A stretch of 64,000 nt of DNA from UBA2365 sp964594045 (GTDB taxonomy: Bacteria > Bacteroidota > Bacteroidia > Chitinophagales > Saprospiraceae). The first letter of the stretch is position 1. Each line of letters begins with the position of its first letter. Positions 1 through 9,112 of this stretch are shown piece after piece. The DNA lies in NCBI GenBank assembly GCA_964594045.1, contig CAZQKR010000020.1, forward strand, positions 17,180 to 81,179. Direction: 5' to 3'. The position numbers and the translations under genes were made by a program. Under the pieces are notes generated by a model. The model had not been told where the DNA came from, searched no databases, and saw only the letters and a program-made list of their open reading frames with translations.

Positions 1-528
1 TTGATCAAAATATTCAGGGAATTTTTCCAGTCTTTTTAAATAAGCCTTCGCGTCGGCTTTATGCTCTATGCGATGATAGGTATCCAGATATGCGGGCAGG
101 AGATTTTGATGGCCGTTGAAAGGATTGATAAAAAAACTGTAATGAGCGAAAGGAATGCCTTCGATATCCTGTTGCAGGTGCCATTCCATCAGTTTTTTAC
201 TGAACAGATCCTCTTCATTCAGACTTTTTTCATCATATTTTTTCAGCGTTTTATATGCTTGATGCATTCGCCGGTGCTGCCTGTCTGCCTTTTCCGGTGA
301 AAGGTCATTCAAATCATCACGATAAATGGTATGTAGCAATGGAACTTTGACTTTAGTGACGAGTTGAGGGTCGTCACTAAGGTTCTTCAACATTTCCCTG
401 TAAAAGAAATGTCTGATAAAAACAGGTTTTCCCCAAAACAGATTGGCGGCAAAAAGCAAGGCAGGCACCGTAACGATGCCTGCCGCTATCCATTTTGATT
501 TTTTGCCTGGGCAGGGTATTCTGAACAT
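1..528 (-). CDS. DUF885 family protein, N-terminal part (cut by window edge)
   Basis: The minus-strand frame is open from an ATG at 526-528 to the window edge, giving 176 residues without a stop. A hydrophobic stretch at about residues 12-31 looks like a signal anchor or signal peptide. The following residues resemble the start of DUF885 proteins, including a block around 'NPFNGHQNLLPAYL'. DUF885 proteins are thought to be zinc-dependent peptidase-like enzymes; the metal site would lie beyond the edge. The gene begins 29 bases after the pepF stop on the same strand, so the two probably form an exported peptidase operon. The family call rests on recall of the N-terminal pattern only. Confidence 0.65.
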   Translation of the reverse strand, partial: MFRIPCPGKKSKWIAAGIVTVPALLFAANLFWGKPVFIRHFFYREMLKNLSDDPQLVTKVKVPLLHTIYRDDLNDLSPEKADRQHRRMHQAYKTLKKYDEKSLNEEDLFSKKLMEWHLQQDIEGIPFAHYSFFINPFNGHQNLLPAYLDTYHRIEHKADAKAYLKRLEKFPEYFDQ

Positions 529-557
529 TTTATTCAATTCAAAAACAGGCCATTATT

Positions 558-2450
558 TTAATTTTCCAACAGTTTTTCCACTTCATCCATGTAGTAGTTC
601 ATCGCTTCCATTGCTTTGACAAAAGGAACTTCACTGGTCATGTCCACACCTGTTTCCTTCAGCAGATCGATCGGATATTTGGAAGAGCCGGAGGAAAGGA
701 ACTTAAGGTATTTATCGGTTGCGCCCGGTGTGCCATTCAGGATATCCTGTCCAAGGGCAACTGAAGCGGTGAAGGAAGTTGCATATTGGTAGACATAGAA
801 ATTGTAGTAAAAATGAGGAATGTAAGCCCATTCCACTGCATAAAGGTCTTCAATATTGCATACGCCCTCATTATGGCCGTAATACCTGTACAAAATGTCC
901 TTGTACATGGCATTCAGTACATCAGCTGTCAGTGGCTGGCCGTTTTCTACAGCTTCGTGTATCTTGAGCTCAAATTCAGCAAACTGTGTCTGTCTGAACA
1001 AGGTGGTCCTGAATCCGTCCAGGATATCCATCAGCAATGATAATCGAGCATTTTTTTCAGTGGTTTCTTCCAGAATGAGTTTGGCCAGCAATCTTTCATT
1101 GACCGTTGAAGCAACTTCAGCAACGAATATACTGTAATCGGCATTCACAAAAGCCTGATTTTTATTGGACAAATAGCTGTGCATCGCATGACCGAATTCA
1201 TGGGCCAGTGTGGTCACACCGTCGAAATCATCGTTGTAATTCATCAGGACGTAAGGATGTACATCATAAGCCGAACCGTTTGAATAGGCTCCGCTGCGCT
1301 TACCTTTGCTCGGATACATATCTACCCAGCCCTCGTCAAATGCCTTGCTCACAACAGAAGAATACTCATTGCCCAAAGGTTTGGTGGCGTTGACTACCAG
1401 TTCCTTTCCTTTTTCATAGTCGAATTTCATGTCAACTCCTTTTACGCCTGATGCATAAGTATCAGAATACTTCAACGTTTCAACACCCAGTATCCGTTTT
1501 TTGATGTTCAGATACCTGTGGAATGTTGGCAGGCTTTTGTTGATGTTGGTGATCAAAGAATGATAAACCTCAACCGGGATATTATTTGCTGAAATTGAAC
1601 TTTCCAGACAGCTGTTATACCCGCGGGCATTTTTGGTGAACACATCACCGTTCACATTGGCATACAATTTCTGGGCAAAAGTGCTTTTATACTGCTCAAA
1701 AGTCTTCCAGAATTCCTTGAAAACAAGTTCTCTGTCAGCAGCATTCTCATTGCTCCGGTGCTTCGTATAGGCAGCCTGATCCAGGTAGATCTTTTCGCCG
1801 GTGCTCAAGGTGACCGTCGGGAAAGGCATTTCTGCATTGGAAAATATATTATATATATTATATGGTGCCTGTTTGAGTTTACCGGCTTCTGCGATGATCC
1901 TTTCCTCTTTGTCAGACAGAATGTATTTTTGCTGTCTGTAAAGATTGTCGAAGAATTGGGCGTATGTTTTCAGTTTTGGTTGCTGTTTCATGTATTTGTC
2001 GATCGTTTCCCTGGGAATGGCGGACAATTCAGGACTGACAAAACTCATTTTCGAGCCTGCAACTGAAAATTTTTGTGCGATCTCCTGGTTCATTCCCTGA
2101 TAATAGGCATTGCCGGTATCTTCATCTGCTTTCATGGAAGCATAGCTGTACAATCTGGACATTTCCTTATAGAGATTGCTTTGTTTTTCCAGGAAAGTGA
2201 ACAGAGTTTTGGCAGAACTACCCAATTTGCCTTTGTAAGTGACCAGTTCATCCACTTTTGGCATCTGACTTTCCAAAGCGCTTTTCCAGGCTTCATCTGA
2301 TGGATACAGGTGGGTCAGGTCCCATTTGTATTTGGCATCGATCTCATTTCTGTCTCTTTGTGCTGTCAAATTTTGCGTAAACAGCATTGTACTGCAAAAA
2401 ATCATAAGGGTACAAGAAGCTTTAAACAGGTTAAAAAATAGATTTTTCAT
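558..2450 (-). CDS. pepF: Exported oligoendopeptidase F, M3 family
   Basis: The 630-residue protein carries the M3 zinc site HEFGH at about residues 417-421, in the context 'TLAHEFGHAMHSYL', with a downstream 'FVAEVAS' segment supplying the third ligand region. M3 peptidases of this group cut short peptides, and length and domain order (N-terminal helical PepF region, C-terminal catalytic region) match the PepF/M3 family. Unlike cytosolic PepF of Firmicutes, it begins with a clear signal peptide (charged start, hydrophobic core, then 'LTAQR'), so it should act in the periplasm or outside the cell. It precedes the truncated DUF885 gene by 29 bases and diverges from the susC gene. Confidence 0.92.
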   Translation of the reverse strand: MKNLFFNLFKASCTLMIFCSTMLFTQNLTAQRDRNEIDAKYKWDLTHLYPSDEAWKSALESQMPKVDELVTYKGKLGSSAKTLFTFLEKQSNLYKEMSRLYSYASMKADEDTGNAYYQGMNQEIAQKFSVAGSKMSFVSPELSAIPRETIDKYMKQQPKLKTYAQFFDNLYRQQKYILSDKEERIIAEAGKLKQAPYNIYNIFSNAEMPFPTVTLSTGEKIYLDQAAYTKHRSNENAADRELVFKEFWKTFEQYKSTFAQKLYANVNGDVFTKNARGYNSCLESSISANNIPVEVYHSLITNINKSLPTFHRYLNIKKRILGVETLKYSDTYASGVKGVDMKFDYEKGKELVVNATKPLGNEYSSVVSKAFDEGWVDMYPSKGKRSGAYSNGSAYDVHPYVLMNYNDDFDGVTTLAHEFGHAMHSYLSNKNQAFVNADYSIFVAEVASTVNERLLAKLILEETTEKNARLSLLMDILDGFRTTLFRQTQFAEFELKIHEAVENGQPLTADVLNAMYKDILYRYYGHNEGVCNIEDLYAVEWAYIPHFYYNFYVYQYATSFTASVALGQDILNGTPGATDKYLKFLSSGSSKYPIDLLKETGVDMTSEVPFVKAMEAMNYYMDEVEKLLEN

Positions 2451-2830
2451 AAATTCAAGTTTGTGTTCTAAATAATAATATTTGTGCTAATGTAATTGAC
2501 GGATAAAAGCAATTGAAAAAAAATCGCTCTTTGAAGTCAATTTTGAATTCTTCGGGGATAAAAGTATGATTTTTTGTCCTTATGAGCGAAAAAAAACTAC
2601 GAAGTATAAAAAAATGAATACGAAGTAAATAAAATGAAATACAAAATAATATTTCATTTTTAAAATCTATGTGATTAAAAAGTAAAATTTATATTTGCCG
2701 GAGGGGCATTTTCACATGATGTTGTTTTCATATACATTTTTTTTAAATATAATTTTTTTTCACCTAAAACATTGTTGGATTTATTTTTTTTAATATATTT
2801 AACTGTTTTTTAACAAAATTAAAATGTGAT
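2451..2830. other. AT-rich divergent intergenic region between pepF and susC
   Basis: This 380-bp gap separates two divergently transcribed exported-protein genes. It is very AT-rich with several long T and A runs. It holds the susC promoter near 2690 and implies a susC leader of roughly 125 bases. I see no open frame of note, no tRNA and no convincing riboswitch fold. Confidence 0.6.
2690..2697 (+). promoter_or_regulatory. Bacteroidota -7 element TATATTTG upstream of susC
   Basis: TATATTTG matches the Bacteroidota -7 consensus TAnnTTTG exactly and is followed by C, as is usual. It lies about 134 bases before the susC ATG, in the only sensible place for a promoter of the susC/susD pair. The -33 element is not clear. 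Confidence 0.6.
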
Positions 2831-5800
2831 ATGAATGCAAAAATTACCAAATTACTTACATTGATGTTGTTTGTGCTTGCAGCACAATTGATCAATGCGC
2901 AAAAACCGGTTTCAGGTGTTGTAACGGATGGCAAGGAACCCCTGATCGGGGTGAATGTAGTCGTTCAGGGTACAACAACAGGAACCATTACGGACCTGGA
3001 TGGTAAGTTTTCAGTCAGGGCCAGGGAAGGCCAGGTGTTGGAATTTACTTATGTTGGAATGGAAACCACATTATTGACCATTGGAGCGGCAGATTCCTAC
3101 AACGTTGTCATGAAGAACACAAAGGATGTTCTTCTGGATGAAGTTGTGGTTGTCGGTTATGGTGTTCAGAAAAAGAGTGAGGTCACCGGATCCATCTCCC
3201 AGGTGAAAGGGGATGACATCTCCAGGTTGGCAGCTCCGAGTTTTGAATCCTTGCTTTCAGGTCGTGCGGCGGGGGTTCAGGTCACTACCAATTCCGGTAT
3301 CATCGGGGATGTTCCAAGGATCAACATCAGAGGTGTGGGATCCATTTCTTCTGGAACGTATCCTTTGATCGTGGTTGACGGAGTTCCGATCATCACCGGT
3401 AACGTGGCTTTCATGGACGGTGCTAACGCACTCGGTGACATCAACCCTTCTGATATCGAATCCATCGAGATCCTGAAAGATGGTTCAGCAACAGCCATCT
3501 ATGGTTCACGTGCTGCGAACGGGGTTATGCTGATCACTACCAAAAAAGGTAAGGAAGGCAAGTTCAAAATGAACTACAGCACCTATGTGGGTGTGGCTCA
3601 ACCGACCAAATTGTTCGACCTGCTAAATGCTGAAGAAGCTATTCTCATCAACAATGAGAAGAGGACCAACAGAGGTCAGACAGCCATTGCTTTTGCAGAA
3701 GGTACTGCCGGAGCTGCAGTAGACGTAGACTGGCAAAGAGCTGTTTTGAGACCCAATGCCTTCCAGCAGGATCATGTGCTTTCATTGTCAGGTGCAACAG
3801 ACCGTACCAATTATTATGTTTCAATCGGTTATGCTGACCAGGAAGGTGTAACTAAACCAAATGCTTTCTCCAGGTATTCTCTAAGGACCAATCTGGAACA
3901 GAAAGTTAAAAAATGGTTGACAATAGGTGCCAATGCAGGGTTGACGCAGTCAAATTATTTTGGACTGAACTCCGGAGAGAATTCATTGTCCGGTAATATT
4001 TTCTCTGCGATCAGGCAGTTGCCGAATACGCCCATTTACAATGAAGCACACCCGACAGGCTACAATATTGATTTTGTTTCTCCGGGTTTGGTTGGTAGAT
4101 GGAACAATGCCACAACGATTGGTGATAACCTGCCGAATATTGTTTATGTTATTGATCATAATGTTTATAAAGATAAAGTTGTCAGAACGTTGGCCAGTAC
4201 TTATGCCAATGTGAACATTCTTCCTTCACTGTTGCTCAGAACGCAATTAAGTGTTGACAATGCATCAACAGAAGGCTTGTTGTACTGGAACCCGATCCAC
4301 GGTGACGGACAAAGTGTGAACGGACGTGTACACAACGGATTCCAGAATATTTTCCGTTGGAACTGGCAAAACTCATTATCCTATAACGAAACTTTTGGAG
4401 GCGTTCATAATCTGGGCCTGACAGCGGTACAGGAATTCCAAAAGCAAAGAGCAAACTGGTTTGAAGCAGCGGCAACTGACTTATCCAACGACTTTTTCCA
4501 GTACAACGTGATTTCAGGATCCTTCGGTACACCAAATATCAGTGGAAGTCTGAGTGAAAACGGATTTATTTCCTATGCAGGAAGGTTGAACTACAACTTT
4601 GATGGCAAATACTTCATCCAGGCTTCATTGAGAAGGGATGGTATTTCTTCTATGCCTGCAGCCAATAAGTGGGGTCTTTTCCCGGGTGCTTCCATTGGAT
4701 GGACCATTTCCAAGGAATCATTCATGGAGAATCTTGATTTCATCAGTGATTTGAAGGTTAGGGCTTCCTATGCACAGGTTGGTAATACATCTGTTGGTAA
4801 TTACCCTTATGCCGGCTTATATGGTGCAGCAAAATACGGAGATAAGAACGGTCTCGGTTTCGTTCAGATGGGTAACGATCAGTTGAAATGGGAAACCAGT
4901 AAAAAACTGGATATCGGTTTCGACCTGATGTTACTTGAAGGCAGGTACAAATTCTATTTTGACTATTTCGTGAACAACCAGGATGGATTGATCCTGGCAG
5001 TACCGACTCCACCGACATTCGGTGTTCCCGGAAATCAATATTTTGCCAACATTGGAAAACTGACCAATACAGGGTATGAATTTTCCGGAGAAGCTATCCT
5101 TGTCAACAGTAACAGCTTTACTTTGACAGTTGATGCCAACCTGACACTGATGAGCAACGTGGTAGATTCATTGTATGCTGGACGTGATATCACTGGAACA
5201 TATACCATCATCAGACAAGGTGAATCCATCAATTCTGTATATGGTTATGAATATTATGGTGTAAATCCTGCAAATGGTAACCCCATTTACAGAAAACAGG
5301 ATGAAGCTGGTACCCTGGTTCAGGGAAATATCGCTACATCTTCCTATGTTTTATATAATGAAAGCGAACCTGGTAATGTATCAACAGCTTCTTCTTTGAG
5401 TTCTGTCACTGACAAAAAGGTGTTCGGGCCTTCATTGCCAACTTATTTTGGATCTTTCGGAATCAAACTGAGGTATAAAGCATTTGATGTAAGCACATTG
5501 TTCCGTTACAGCGGAGGTAACTACATTATGAACCGTACGAGAGATGACTTATTGCAACACTCATTTACCAATAACGGACGTGAAATTCTGGGTCGTTGGC
5601 AGAGCCCTGAAGAACCGGGTGACGGTTGGACTCCAAAACTTTGGGCACAAGGTGGTAACTTTGTGAATATCCAGAATCAAACCAATGGAAGGTTTGTTGA
5701 AAAAGGCGATTTCCTGAAGTTCTCCAATATTGTGATCGGTTATAACTTACCTAAATCATTACTGGATCGTATCGGAGTCACTGACTTAAGGATCTATGCT

Positions 5801-5929
5801 CAGGGTTCTGATCTGTACACATTGACTGAATATACCGGTATCGACCCTGAAATGGAAGTAAACGGTGTTGATTTCAACCTGACACCCAGACAAAGGACTT
5901 TGACCTTTGGTCTGAGCATTTCATTATAA
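2831..5929 (+). CDS. SusC/RagA family TonB-linked outer-membrane transporter
   Basis: The 1032-residue protein starts with a signal peptide ending 'INAQ' (about residue 24), followed by a carboxypeptidase-D regulatory-like beta domain (about 25-110). The segment 'DEVVVVGYGVQKKSEVTG' joins this to the plug domain and is diagnostic of SusC proteins; the rest is a 22-strand barrel ending in 'LTFGLSISL'. Such proteins import glycans or peptides across the outer membrane, driven by TonB, with the partner SusD as lid. The susD-like gene starts 18 bases downstream. No glycosidase, peptidase partner or regulator is next to the pair, so the substrate cannot be inferred. Confidence 0.95.
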   Translation: MNAKITKLLTLMLFVLAAQLINAQKPVSGVVTDGKEPLIGVNVVVQGTTTGTITDLDGKFSVRAREGQVLEFTYVGMETTLLTIGAADSYNVVMKNTKDVLLDEVVVVGYGVQKKSEVTGSISQVKGDDISRLAAPSFESLLSGRAAGVQVTTNSGIIGDVPRINIRGVGSISSGTYPLIVVDGVPIITGNVAFMDGANALGDINPSDIESIEILKDGSATAIYGSRAANGVMLITTKKGKEGKFKMNYSTYVGVAQPTKLFDLLNAEEAILINNEKRTNRGQTAIAFAEGTAGAAVDVDWQRAVLRPNAFQQDHVLSLSGATDRTNYYVSIGYADQEGVTKPNAFSRYSLRTNLEQKVKKWLTIGANAGLTQSNYFGLNSGENSLSGNIFSAIRQLPNTPIYNEAHPTGYNIDFVSPGLVGRWNNATTIGDNLPNIVYVIDHNVYKDKVVRTLASTYANVNILPSLLLRTQLSVDNASTEGLLYWNPIHGDGQSVNGRVHNGFQNIFRWNWQNSLSYNETFGGVHNLGLTAVQEFQKQRANWFEAAATDLSNDFFQYNVISGSFGTPNISGSLSENGFISYAGRLNYNFDGKYFIQASLRRDGISSMPAANKWGLFPGASIGWTISKESFMENLDFISDLKVRASYAQVGNTSVGNYPYAGLYGAAKYGDKNGLGFVQMGNDQLKWETSKKLDIGFDLMLLEGRYKFYFDYFVNNQDGLILAVPTPPTFGVPGNQYFANIGKLTNTGYEFSGEAILVNSNSFTLTVDANLTLMSNVVDSLYAGRDITGTYTIIRQGESINSVYGYEYYGVNPANGNPIYRKQDEAGTLVQGNIATSSYVLYNESEPGNVSTASSLSSVTDKKVFGPSLPTYFGSFGIKLRYKAFDVSTLFRYSGGNYIMNRTRDDLLQHSFTNNGREILGRWQSPEEPGDGWTPKLWAQGGNFVNIQNQTNGRFVEKGDFLKFSNIVIGYNLPKSLLDRIGVTDLRIYAQGSDLYTLTEYTGIDPEMEVNGVDFNLTPRQRTLTFGLSISL

Positions 5930-5947
5930 ACATTAAACTATTATCTA

Positions 5948-7552
5948 ATGAGAAGTATTAAATTAATTCAAATAAAGAAACTGGTTCTGATCCCGGTACT
6001 TGCATTCGGATTTCTTCTGAATTCATGCCAGGATATCATCGAACTGAATCCATACAATCAGGTTTCTGAAACAACTGCGTTTACTACGCCTTCCCTGGTC
6101 GAATTATCAGTAGTCGGTATGTATAATGCAGCGCAGCGCGGATTTTTCAACGGAGCTGACTTCCGTGGATATCCATTTGGTGCAGCCTTCGTTCAGCAAG
6201 GTGACTGCAGAGGTGAAGATGCAGTTAACCAACAGGCATTTTACAGGTTTACCTATGAAGGTACTTATGATGCCACAACTGCTAATAACAGATATTATTG
6301 GGAAGATACTTATCGGGCGATCAACAGGTGTAATATCATCATTGACGGTGTAAGAACTGCGGCCACCAATGGTGTGATCACAGCGGCAAAAGCTGAAAGT
6401 TACGAAGGTGAGGCTAAATTGCTCCGCGCTGCATTGTATCATGAACTCCTGGTCATGTTCGCAAGACCATTCAAACACACTGCAGATGGTTCTCATGCCG
6501 GTGTTCCATATCATGATAAGCCGTTTACAACTATTGGGAATATTGAGGAAGGCTTAACCAAAGGACGTGAGACCGTTGCATTTGTTTATGGCAAAATTCT
6601 GGAAGATCTTAATTATGCTGAAGAAAAACTTCCTTTAAGGGCAGGATGGTCCGGAACTTACAAAATGACCCGCGGTACCAAAGGCGCTGCTGCTGCATAC
6701 AAACTGAGAATTCATCAGCATATGTACAACTGGAGTGCTGCTGCCACGGAAGGTGATAAGTTCGCTGCAGGTGGTCCTTATGCAAGCGAGTATGCTTTAG
6801 GAGCTAATCCGTGGACTATGTGGAATGACTATAACAGCAACGAATATGTTTATGGAATGGAAAATTCAGCAACAAACAACCCGGGTGTTAATGCTGCGTT
6901 GGCTTCCCAATATAAAAGAAGGATGCTGGTTTGTGTTAGTCCGATCGTTTGGAGGAATGCTTCATGGTTGCCAGATGATAAAAGAAGGAAAGAACCAGAA
7001 ATGGTGTTCAGATCCAGCGGACAAGTTTATACATCCAAATATAAAGATGATGTAAACTATACCGATCCATCTCCATTGATGAGGTTTCCGGAAGTTTTGC
7101 TGAACCATGCTGAAGCATTGGCAAGAAGGAATTCAGGAGGAGATTTTGATAAAGCATTAGGACTCCTGAATCAGGTACGGAACAGGTCTCTGGCTGATCC
7201 GGCAACTCAGGCATACACTGCAGCAAGTTTTGCAGACAATGTTGCATTACTGAAAGCAATTCTGGATGAAAGGAGAATAGAGTTTGCAATGGAAGGTCGT
7301 AGATGGCCGGATATTCACAGACTTCAGTTCTGTCCACATTTTCCGATCAACGGTATTCCTGCAAAGGTTGCAAACCTCAACCCGGTACCTGCTGCCTGGT
7401 TTACCAACGCTGGTGAATTTGGTTCCCAATCTGGTGAAACTTTTGGAATTGCAAATGTTCCTTATGACAATTTTAAATTCGTTTGGCCCATTCCACTTTC
7501 AGAAATCAACGCTAACCCGACATTGGCCGGACAACAAAATCCTGGTTATTAA
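5948..7552 (+). CDS. SusD/RagB family nutrient-binding outer-membrane lipoprotein
   Basis: The 534-residue protein has a lipoprotein signal with lipobox 'LNSC' (Cys27) followed by 'QD', as expected for surface-exposed lipoproteins. The SusD hallmark 'DERRIEFAMEGRRWPDIHR' lies near residue 440, and the chain ends in the family-typical 'NPGY'. SusD proteins are TPR-like helical lids that capture substrate over the SusC barrel. The gene follows susC by 18 bases and is closed by a strong terminator, so the operon is just the pair. The substrate is unknown. Confidence 0.95.
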   Translation: MRSIKLIQIKKLVLIPVLAFGFLLNSCQDIIELNPYNQVSETTAFTTPSLVELSVVGMYNAAQRGFFNGADFRGYPFGAAFVQQGDCRGEDAVNQQAFYRFTYEGTYDATTANNRYYWEDTYRAINRCNIIIDGVRTAATNGVITAAKAESYEGEAKLLRAALYHELLVMFARPFKHTADGSHAGVPYHDKPFTTIGNIEEGLTKGRETVAFVYGKILEDLNYAEEKLPLRAGWSGTYKMTRGTKGAAAAYKLRIHQHMYNWSAAATEGDKFAAGGPYASEYALGANPWTMWNDYNSNEYVYGMENSATNNPGVNAALASQYKRRMLVCVSPIVWRNASWLPDDKRRKEPEMVFRSSGQVYTSKYKDDVNYTDPSPLMRFPEVLLNHAEALARRNSGGDFDKALGLLNQVRNRSLADPATQAYTAASFADNVALLKAILDERRIEFAMEGRRWPDIHRLQFCPHFPINGIPAKVANLNPVPAAWFTNAGEFGSQSGETFGIANVPYDNFKFVWPIPLSEINANPTLAGQQNPGY

Positions 7553-7577
7553 TAGATAACCCTGGTTAAATAAAGTT

Positions 7578-7614
7578 TGGAGCTATCTGTGTGAATGGAT
7601 AGCTCCATTTTTTT
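7578..7614 (+). terminator. Intrinsic terminator after susD
   Basis: A perfect 10-bp stem (7578-7587 with 7598-7607) with a 10-base loop is followed by seven T residues. It sits 25 bases behind the susD stop and closes the susC/susD operon. Confidence 0.9.
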
Positions 7615-7922
7615 GTCTTTGCTTGAGTTGTTACGCCAATAAGCAAATTCCAGTTTGAGAATTATGATCTCTGAAATTGATCTGCATGTGAAAATAAAAC
7701 GAAAACCAGATGTAGAGTCTGATAAGCTTGAACTGATTTGCCAGCTTTGCAAGATATAAATAAATCAAAACCATTGGGGTGATCTTGTGGGATTAACTTG
7801 TGGCAATAAATTATTAGGGTTTAAAACAGTGCCCCACACACGTAACTCCTGAATAAAATAATTCAGAAATGTAACAATTTGTGCAATAGGGTATTGTTAC
7901 CTGAATGCTGGTTGCAGGGAGA
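7615..7922. other. Intergenic region between convergent susD and barrel genes
   Basis: About 308 bp between the susD terminator and the stop of the minus-strand barrel gene. Short open frames here overlap each other on both strands and lack coding-like sequence. I see no RNA gene or repeat in it. Confidence 0.5.
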
Positions 7923-8831
7923 TCATTTTCCAAAATGGATGGCCAGTCCGACAAACGGGATCGGTGCCACTCCGAATTCATCTTCCGCCTTATACAACAC
8001 CAAACCAATGTCCCAGTTCAGGTTTTTGCCAATATATCGCAGTCCCTGGACTCCGAATCCTGCAAAACCCAATTCTTCCGGAGCGATGATCCAGTTTTCG
8101 GATACAATTGATATTTTTCTGCTCACCCGGTATTGACCGCTGATGTTAAAAACGGGTACGCGGCCTTGGATTTCACCTTCATAAAATGGCAGACCGAAAC
8201 CCAAAGTGATATTATTGTCCTTTGTTCCATAGGTTCCGACAGCATAGCTTATGCCTGCTTCAAAAAATCTGTCTGAATTCGGGACTGAAAGCAATACAGC
8301 ACCGACACCGGCATGTATGTGATCATTGAATGAGTGCGAGAATTTTGGCGTCAAGGCAAAAACAGGGCGAAAACTGTCAAAAATGTCGCCTCCGCTCAGG
8401 ATGGACAAGATCTCAAAATCGATACCCATTGTGAAATAGTCTGTAAAGGCATAACCCAAATGGTTCCAGACGACCATGAGGTTTTGATAATAGGCTTGTC
8501 CTTTTTCCATGCCAATCCCTGTGGGACTGTAAAAATTCCTGTGGTAGTTGGGATTGTCAGGCCAGATCACCCCGTTTTTGACCATGCTTTCACTGATGTG
8601 CCGGATAGTTTTGATGTTGGACACAGACAAATTAAGCAGGTTGTAGTTTTCATGGCTTAAGACCAGAATGGTATCATTCATAGATTCAACATGTCCGATG
8701 AATTCCATTTTGTCTTTTGTGGTCACTTCAACCAGCATGCCTTTCACAATGCCCAACGTGACCTGAGCAGATAAGTTAAGGCTGAATATTACTGCCAATG
8801 CTGCCAGGAAAAGGTTTTTCTGTGATTTCAT
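7923..8831 (-). CDS. Exported protein with Sm-like small domain and outer-membrane barrel
   Basis: The 302-residue protein has a signal peptide ending 'NLSAQ' (about residue 22). Residues about 28-75, starting 'KGMLVEVTTKDKMEFIGHV', have the pattern of a small SH3/Sm-like beta barrel (G-x-V-x-V, kinked F-x-G-x-V strand, paired I-x-L strands, final I-K-T-I). From about residue 95 the sequence alternates hydrophobic and polar residues with many aromatics and ends 'GLAIHFGK', typical of an 8-12 strand outer-membrane barrel. It stands alone on the minus strand. The family is not recognised; both domain calls come from sequence pattern only. Confidence 0.6.
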   Translation of the reverse strand: MKSQKNLFLAALAVIFSLNLSAQVTLGIVKGMLVEVTTKDKMEFIGHVESMNDTILVLSHENYNLLNLSVSNIKTIRHISESMVKNGVIWPDNPNYHRNFYSPTGIGMEKGQAYYQNLMVVWNHLGYAFTDYFTMGIDFEILSILSGGDIFDSFRPVFALTPKFSHSFNDHIHAGVGAVLLSVPNSDRFFEAGISYAVGTYGTKDNNITLGFGLPFYEGEIQGRVPVFNISGQYRVSRKISIVSENWIIAPEELGFAGFGVQGLRYIGKNLNWDIGLVLYKAEDEFGVAPIPFVGLAIHFGK

Positions 8832-8876
8832 ATTTCTGTTTCATATTTTTTTTTGCAGCCATAAGGAATCTTAACT

Positions 8877-8921
8877 GAAAAACATTCAGGTTTGGTTGGC
8901 TAAAAAAGCCTGAATGTTTTC
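8877..8921. repeat. 13-bp inverted repeat upstream of the barrel gene
   Basis: GAAAACATTCAGG (one extra A in one arm) is repeated in inverted orientation at 8877-8890 and 8909-8921, around an 18-base loop that itself contains GGCT/AGCC. No T run follows on either strand, so it is not a typical terminator. It lies about 50-90 bases upstream of the minus-strand barrel gene and could be an operator or leader structure. Confidence 0.45.
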
Positions 8922-9063
8922 AAATCGATTACATATGTATTTTTGATTTTTTCTATCTGAAAAAGGAATATTTAATGATCAACATCCATCAGGTTGCTCA
9001 AAACATCCGGGGATGTTCTTCATGGCGATCAAATATTTTTGCCATAAGATAAATGAATATATG

Positions 9064-9087
9064 AAAAAGGGACATCCATGATATCCC
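9064..9087 (-). terminator. Probable terminator after the coiled-coil operon
   Basis: On the minus strand GGGATATC and GATGTCCC form a short imperfect hairpin followed by TTTTTC. It lies about 25 bases after the stop of the 334-residue coiled-coil membrane protein, where transcription of that operon should end. Confidence 0.5.
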
Positions 9088-9112
9088 CTGAAATTTGTTA
9101 TAGTGCCTTGTT

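Noticed and set aside
61..300. Plus-strand frame of 79 codons at the left edge
   Set aside because: It is opposite the DUF885 gene fragment, which has better sequence and operon support.
2700..2830. Riboswitch in the susC leader
   Set aside because: The leader is a low-complexity A/T stretch without a stable GC-containing fold or a recognised aptamer core.
9002..9017. AACATCC-GG-GGATGTT as a terminator
   Set aside because: The loop would be only two bases and no T run follows on either strand.
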